Positions 6,155 through 9,012 of a DNA stretch of 9,012 nucleotides are shown here, piece after piece. Below the pieces are notes generated by a model. It was not told where the DNA came from. It saw nothing but the letters and a program-made list of their open reading frames with translations, and ran no database searches. Made by a program: the position numbers and the translations under genes. The stretch spans positions 1 to 9,012 of the forward strand of contig JAGWJU010000034.1 in the NCBI GenBank assembly GCA_028865585.1, written 5' to 3'. Numbering within the stretch: position 1 is the first letter of the stretch; each line of letters opens with the position of its first letter. The stretch comes from Elusimicrobiota bacterium (GTDB taxonomy: Bacteria > Elusimicrobiota > Elusimicrobia > UBA1565 > UBA9628).

Positions 6155-9012
6155 AGAAAGCCGCCGTCCCCGCGCTGGCCGCGCTCCTGGCCGCCGGAGC
6201 CTGGTCCCAGGCCCGCGCAGGCTTCTGGAGCTTTCTGCTGCCCAAGCCCAAGGCGCCCGGCGTGGCCGAGGAAGCCGCCTTCGAGTCCGCCGCGCAGATG
6301 TTCCACCAGACCCAGACGGACAAGCTCGCCGTGGTCCAGGCCCTGCAGAAATACCTCCAGAATTACCCCGATTCCCCGCACGCGGACGACGCCTTGTTCC
6401 TGGAAGGGCAGTCCTATCTTGAGTACGCCCTGGCCATTCTGAAGTCCGAGAACGCCTCCAAGGAAAAATCCGCCGAACGCGCGCTCGAACCGCAAAACCC
6501 TGTGGCCATGGAGGCTCTGTCCAACGCCAAGCAGGCCTTTCTGGCCGTCGCCCAGAACCGAAGCAGCGACTTGGCCTCCTCGGCCCAATACCGGCTGGGA
6601 GAAACCGCCTACGACGGTCAGCACTGGAACGAGGCGGTGCTCGACTTCCAGAAAGTAAGCAAAGAGTTCCCCAAGTCCTACATCGTGCCGGAAAGCCTCA
6701 TCGGCATCGTGGCCGCCGATCTGGCCCAGGACGACTTTTCGGACGCCGAGGCCAGCTTGTTCCTGCTGGGAGAAACTTTTCCAAATTACCTCAAGGTTCC
6801 CTCCGTGGTCTACGCCCAGGGCATCGTGGCCCTGCAGAAAGGCGACTACGACACCGCCCAGCGCATGTTCAAGAGTCTGGACACTCCGGAGGCGGAGTAC
6901 TATCTGGGCAAGACCCATATCCTGGCCAACAAGCCTTTCCTGGCCGCGGCCGACTTCGAGAAGCTCTTAAGCGAGCACCCGCAAAGCGACTTGGCTCCCC
7001 AGGCCGGCTTTTTCCTGGGCGATTCCTTCTTTCTGGCCAAGGATTACGACGGCGCCATCGAGAAATACCAGGACTTCCTGGCCAAGTATCCGGACAATCC
7101 CCTGCGGGTCTCGGCCATGTTTCGCCTGGGCTCGTGCTACTTCGAGAAGAAGGACTTCGTCCAGGCCCGCGCCAACTTCCAGGCCGTCCTGGACCGCTAC
7201 CCCCACGATTTCTTCGCGCCGCTGGCCCAGTACTTCATCGCCGAGTCCTACCTGACCGCCGGGCAGCTGCGCCAGGCCCTTTTCGCTTACTCCAAGGCCA
7301 TCACCGAGTATCCCGAGGACATCCGCATCTCCCCCTTGGCGCGCTTCAAGCTCGCCTGGACTCAGTACCAGGTCGGCGACATGGAGCAGGCGGTGGAGAC
7401 CTGCCGCAACTTCCTGGCCCTCTACCCGACCGACGCCCTGGCCAAGGACGTCTATCTGGTCTTGGGCAACGCGCTCGTCAAGCTCGGGCGGCACTCGGAG
7501 GCGGCCGACGCCTTCCAGCGCATCCTCGACCTTTCCCCCGCCTCCGAGGTCGCGGAGCAGGCGCTGTTCTCCATTCTGCAGGATCAGTACAACCAGAAGA
7601 GCTACGCCTCCATCCTCACCTCCTACCAGTACCTCTTGCGCCGCATGCCGCCGTCGAACTCCCGCTGGAGAAGCCTCAGCTACCTCTACGCCGCGGAGGC
7701 CTACCTGGATCTCGGCCAGGTCGACCAGGCCCAGCGCCTCTACGAGATGATCTTGAAGGTCTACCCCAGCGACCCGGCCGCGCTCTACGCCCAGGACGGC
7801 TTGGCTTGGTGCTACTCTTATAAGGGAGACGACGCGGATGCCATCGCCGCGCGCAACAAATTAAAGGACATGATCGCGGCCAGCGGCTCGACCACGGCTT
7901 TTGCCTTGAACGGCCTGGGCTTGGCCGACAGCCTCTTTAACCAAGGCAACTACGATCAAGCCTACCAGCTTTACACCCAGTTCGCGGCCAGCGAGCCTCA
8001 GAACCCGCAAGTCCCGGCCGCCCTTTATCGCGCGGGCTTGAGCCTTTACCACGAGCACTATTATTCCGACGCCATCACCCAGTGGCAAAAGCTCATCGCC
8101 TCCTATCCCAAGTCGCCCGAAGCGGCTAAGGCCGCTTACGAGGCGGCCGACACGCTCTTCAGGGCCCAGAAATACCCCGAAGCGACCGCAGCCTACCGGC
8201 AGATTATCGGCGACTACCCGAACAGCGCGCAGATCCCCACGGCCTACCTACGCATCGCCCAAGCCTCCTTCAACGCCAAGGACGACAAGGACGCCGTGAG
8301 CCAGATTCAGGATTTCCTGACCCGCTTCCCGAATTCCTCCGAAGTTCCCGGCGCCCTGGATATCTTGGAAGCGGTCTTCGACCGCAACCCCAAGATGGAC
8401 TACCAGTCCATCCTGCGCGGCCTGGCGGTTCCCGGCTCGACCACGACGGTCGCCGCCGACGCCCAGTTCCGCCTGGGCCGCCGGTGCTTCGAACAGAAGG
8501 ACTACGCCTGCGCGGCCAAGGAACTGCAGAAGTTCAGCGTGGAATACACCGACAACGCGCAGCTGCCCGAGGCGCAGTTCCTGCTCGGGGAAAGCTACGT
8601 TCAGGACAACAAGCCCGATCTGGCCATCGCGGCCTACCAGCGACTGCTCAACAACTTCCCCGCGGATGACAATACTCCCCTGGCCCTGTTCCACCTCGCC
8701 GGCGCCTTCTACGGGGAGAAGAACTACGCCCAGGCCGCGGACTACTACGGCCAATTGGCCGAGAAGTATCCCAACTCGGAGTACCTTAAGCCCGCGGAGT
8801 TCAACCTAGCCCTGGCCGACAAGTCCCTGGGACGCCTCGACGAGGCTCAGGCCGCCTACGACCGCTACGCTTCCTTGGCCGGAGGCTCGGCCGGCACGGC
8901 CGCCTACTGGCAAATTTACTCCATCCAAAAGCAGCGCCACGACGACCAGGATGCGATGGCGACCCTCGACAAGATCAAGTCCTCCGCCGCGCCCGGCTCG
9001 CAGGACTACCTC
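6151..9012 (+). CDS. very long secreted tetratricopeptide-repeat protein (partial, runs off right edge)
   Basis: The frame is open for exactly 954 codons from GTG at 6151 to the window end, with no stop. The N-terminus is a Sec signal peptide (MKKAAVPALAALLAAGAWSQARA, likely cleavage after Ala23) without a lipobox, so the protein should be exported. From about residue 45 onward it is built of about 24 TPR-like units of the BamD/YbgF style. Examples are ALYRAGLSLYHEHYYSDAI (624-642) and AAYRQIIGDYPNS (680-692). The boundary motif (YP, FP or similar) recurs every 37 residues, for instance at Pro277, 314, 351, 388 and at 616, 653, 690, 727. Such proteins are scaffolds for protein-protein contacts, often in envelope biogenesis; I cannot name a specific function. 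The start is supported by GGGAGGA at 6141-6147 and the GTGA overlap with thrS, suggesting translational coupling. A non-TPR C-terminal domain could lie beyond the window. Confidence 0.88.
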   Translation, partial: MKKAAVPALAALLAAGAWSQARAGFWSFLLPKPKAPGVAEEAAFESAAQMFHQTQTDKLAVVQALQKYLQNYPDSPHADDALFLEGQSYLEYALAILKSENASKEKSAERALEPQNPVAMEALSNAKQAFLAVAQNRSSDLASSAQYRLGETAYDGQHWNEAVLDFQKVSKEFPKSYIVPESLIGIVAADLAQDDFSDAEASLFLLGETFPNYLKVPSVVYAQGIVALQKGDYDTAQRMFKSLDTPEAEYYLGKTHILANKPFLAAADFEKLLSEHPQSDLAPQAGFFLGDSFFLAKDYDGAIEKYQDFLAKYPDNPLRVSAMFRLGSCYFEKKDFVQARANFQAVLDRYPHDFFAPLAQYFIAESYLTAGQLRQALFAYSKAITEYPEDIRISPLARFKLAWTQYQVGDMEQAVETCRNFLALYPTDALAKDVYLVLGNALVKLGRHSEAADAFQRILDLSPASEVAEQALFSILQDQYNQKSYASILTSYQYLLRRMPPSNSRWRSLSYLYAAEAYLDLGQVDQAQRLYEMILKVYPSDPAALYAQDGLAWCYSYKGDDADAIAARNKLKDMIAASGSTTAFALNGLGLADSLFNQGNYDQAYQLYTQFAASEPQNPQVPAALYRAGLSLYHEHYYSDAITQWQKLIASYPKSPEAAKAAYEAADTLFRAQKYPEATAAYRQIIGDYPNSAQIPTAYLRIAQASFNAKDDKDAVSQIQDFLTRFPNSSEVPGALDILEAVFDRNPKMDYQSILRGLAVPGSTTTVAADAQFRLGRRCFEQKDYACAAKELQKFSVEYTDNAQLPEAQFLLGESYVQDNKPDLAIAAYQRLLNNFPADDNTPLALFHLAGAFYGEKNYAQAADYYGQLAEKYPNSEYLKPAEFNLALADKSLGRLDEAQAAYDRYASLAGGSAGTAAYWQIYSIQKQRHDDQDAMATLDKIKSSAAPGSQDYL

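Noticed and set aside
6967..8754. Antisense open frames of 175, 75 and 168 aa opposite the TPR gene
   Set aside because: They mirror the repetitive codon pattern of the TPR protein (rich in L, G, V and Q) and have no family features.

Overview
The window is a gene-dense stretch of bacterial chromosome with high GC. It has no rRNA, tRNA, CRISPR array or mobile element that I can see. Signal-peptide proteins rich in TPRs, a periplasmic-type metal-binding protein and heavy gene overlap suggest a Gram-negative (diderm) bacterium. The style would suit Elusimicrobiota, Deltaproteobacteria or related uncultured lineages, but I cannot fix the phylum from this sequence.

Layout. Positions 1-1222 (minus strand) hold the N-terminal 407 codons of an AddB-like helicase-fold/nuclease protein, which runs off the left edge. 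Positions 1272-4270 (minus strand) hold a compact four-gene metal-uptake operon. In transcription order it encodes a Fur-family regulator (probably Zur), a ZnuA-type substrate-binding protein, a ZnuC-type ATPase and a ZnuB-type permease. Adjacent genes overlap by 4 nt and 10 nt or are separated by 1 nt. A 93-nt divergent intergenic region (4271-4363) follows, with one promoter facing each way and a perfect 7-1-7 palindrome that is the likely operator of the metal operon. On the plus strand, thrS (4364-6154) encodes a threonyl-tRNA synthetase that lacks the N-terminal TGS domain. Its stop overlaps the start of a very long secreted TPR protein (6151 to beyond 9012), which is still open at the right edge.

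How the genes work together. The regulator would bind the palindrome when metal is replete and shut off its own operon; when metal is scarce, the transporter imports zinc (manganese is less likely). The TPR protein is translationally coupled to thrS, although it is probably an envelope protein with no obvious link to tRNA charging.

Most notable observations: (1) both divergent promoter candidates place their predicted transcription start exactly on the start codon, so the regulator gene and thrS may both be leaderless, while downstream genes have good Shine-Dalgarno sequences; (2) thrS has an in-frame stop 12 nt before its GTG, so the missing TGS domain is not an annotation error; (3) the TPR protein has a strikingly regular 37-residue period over about 24 units. 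I did not find a clearly new multi-gene system.
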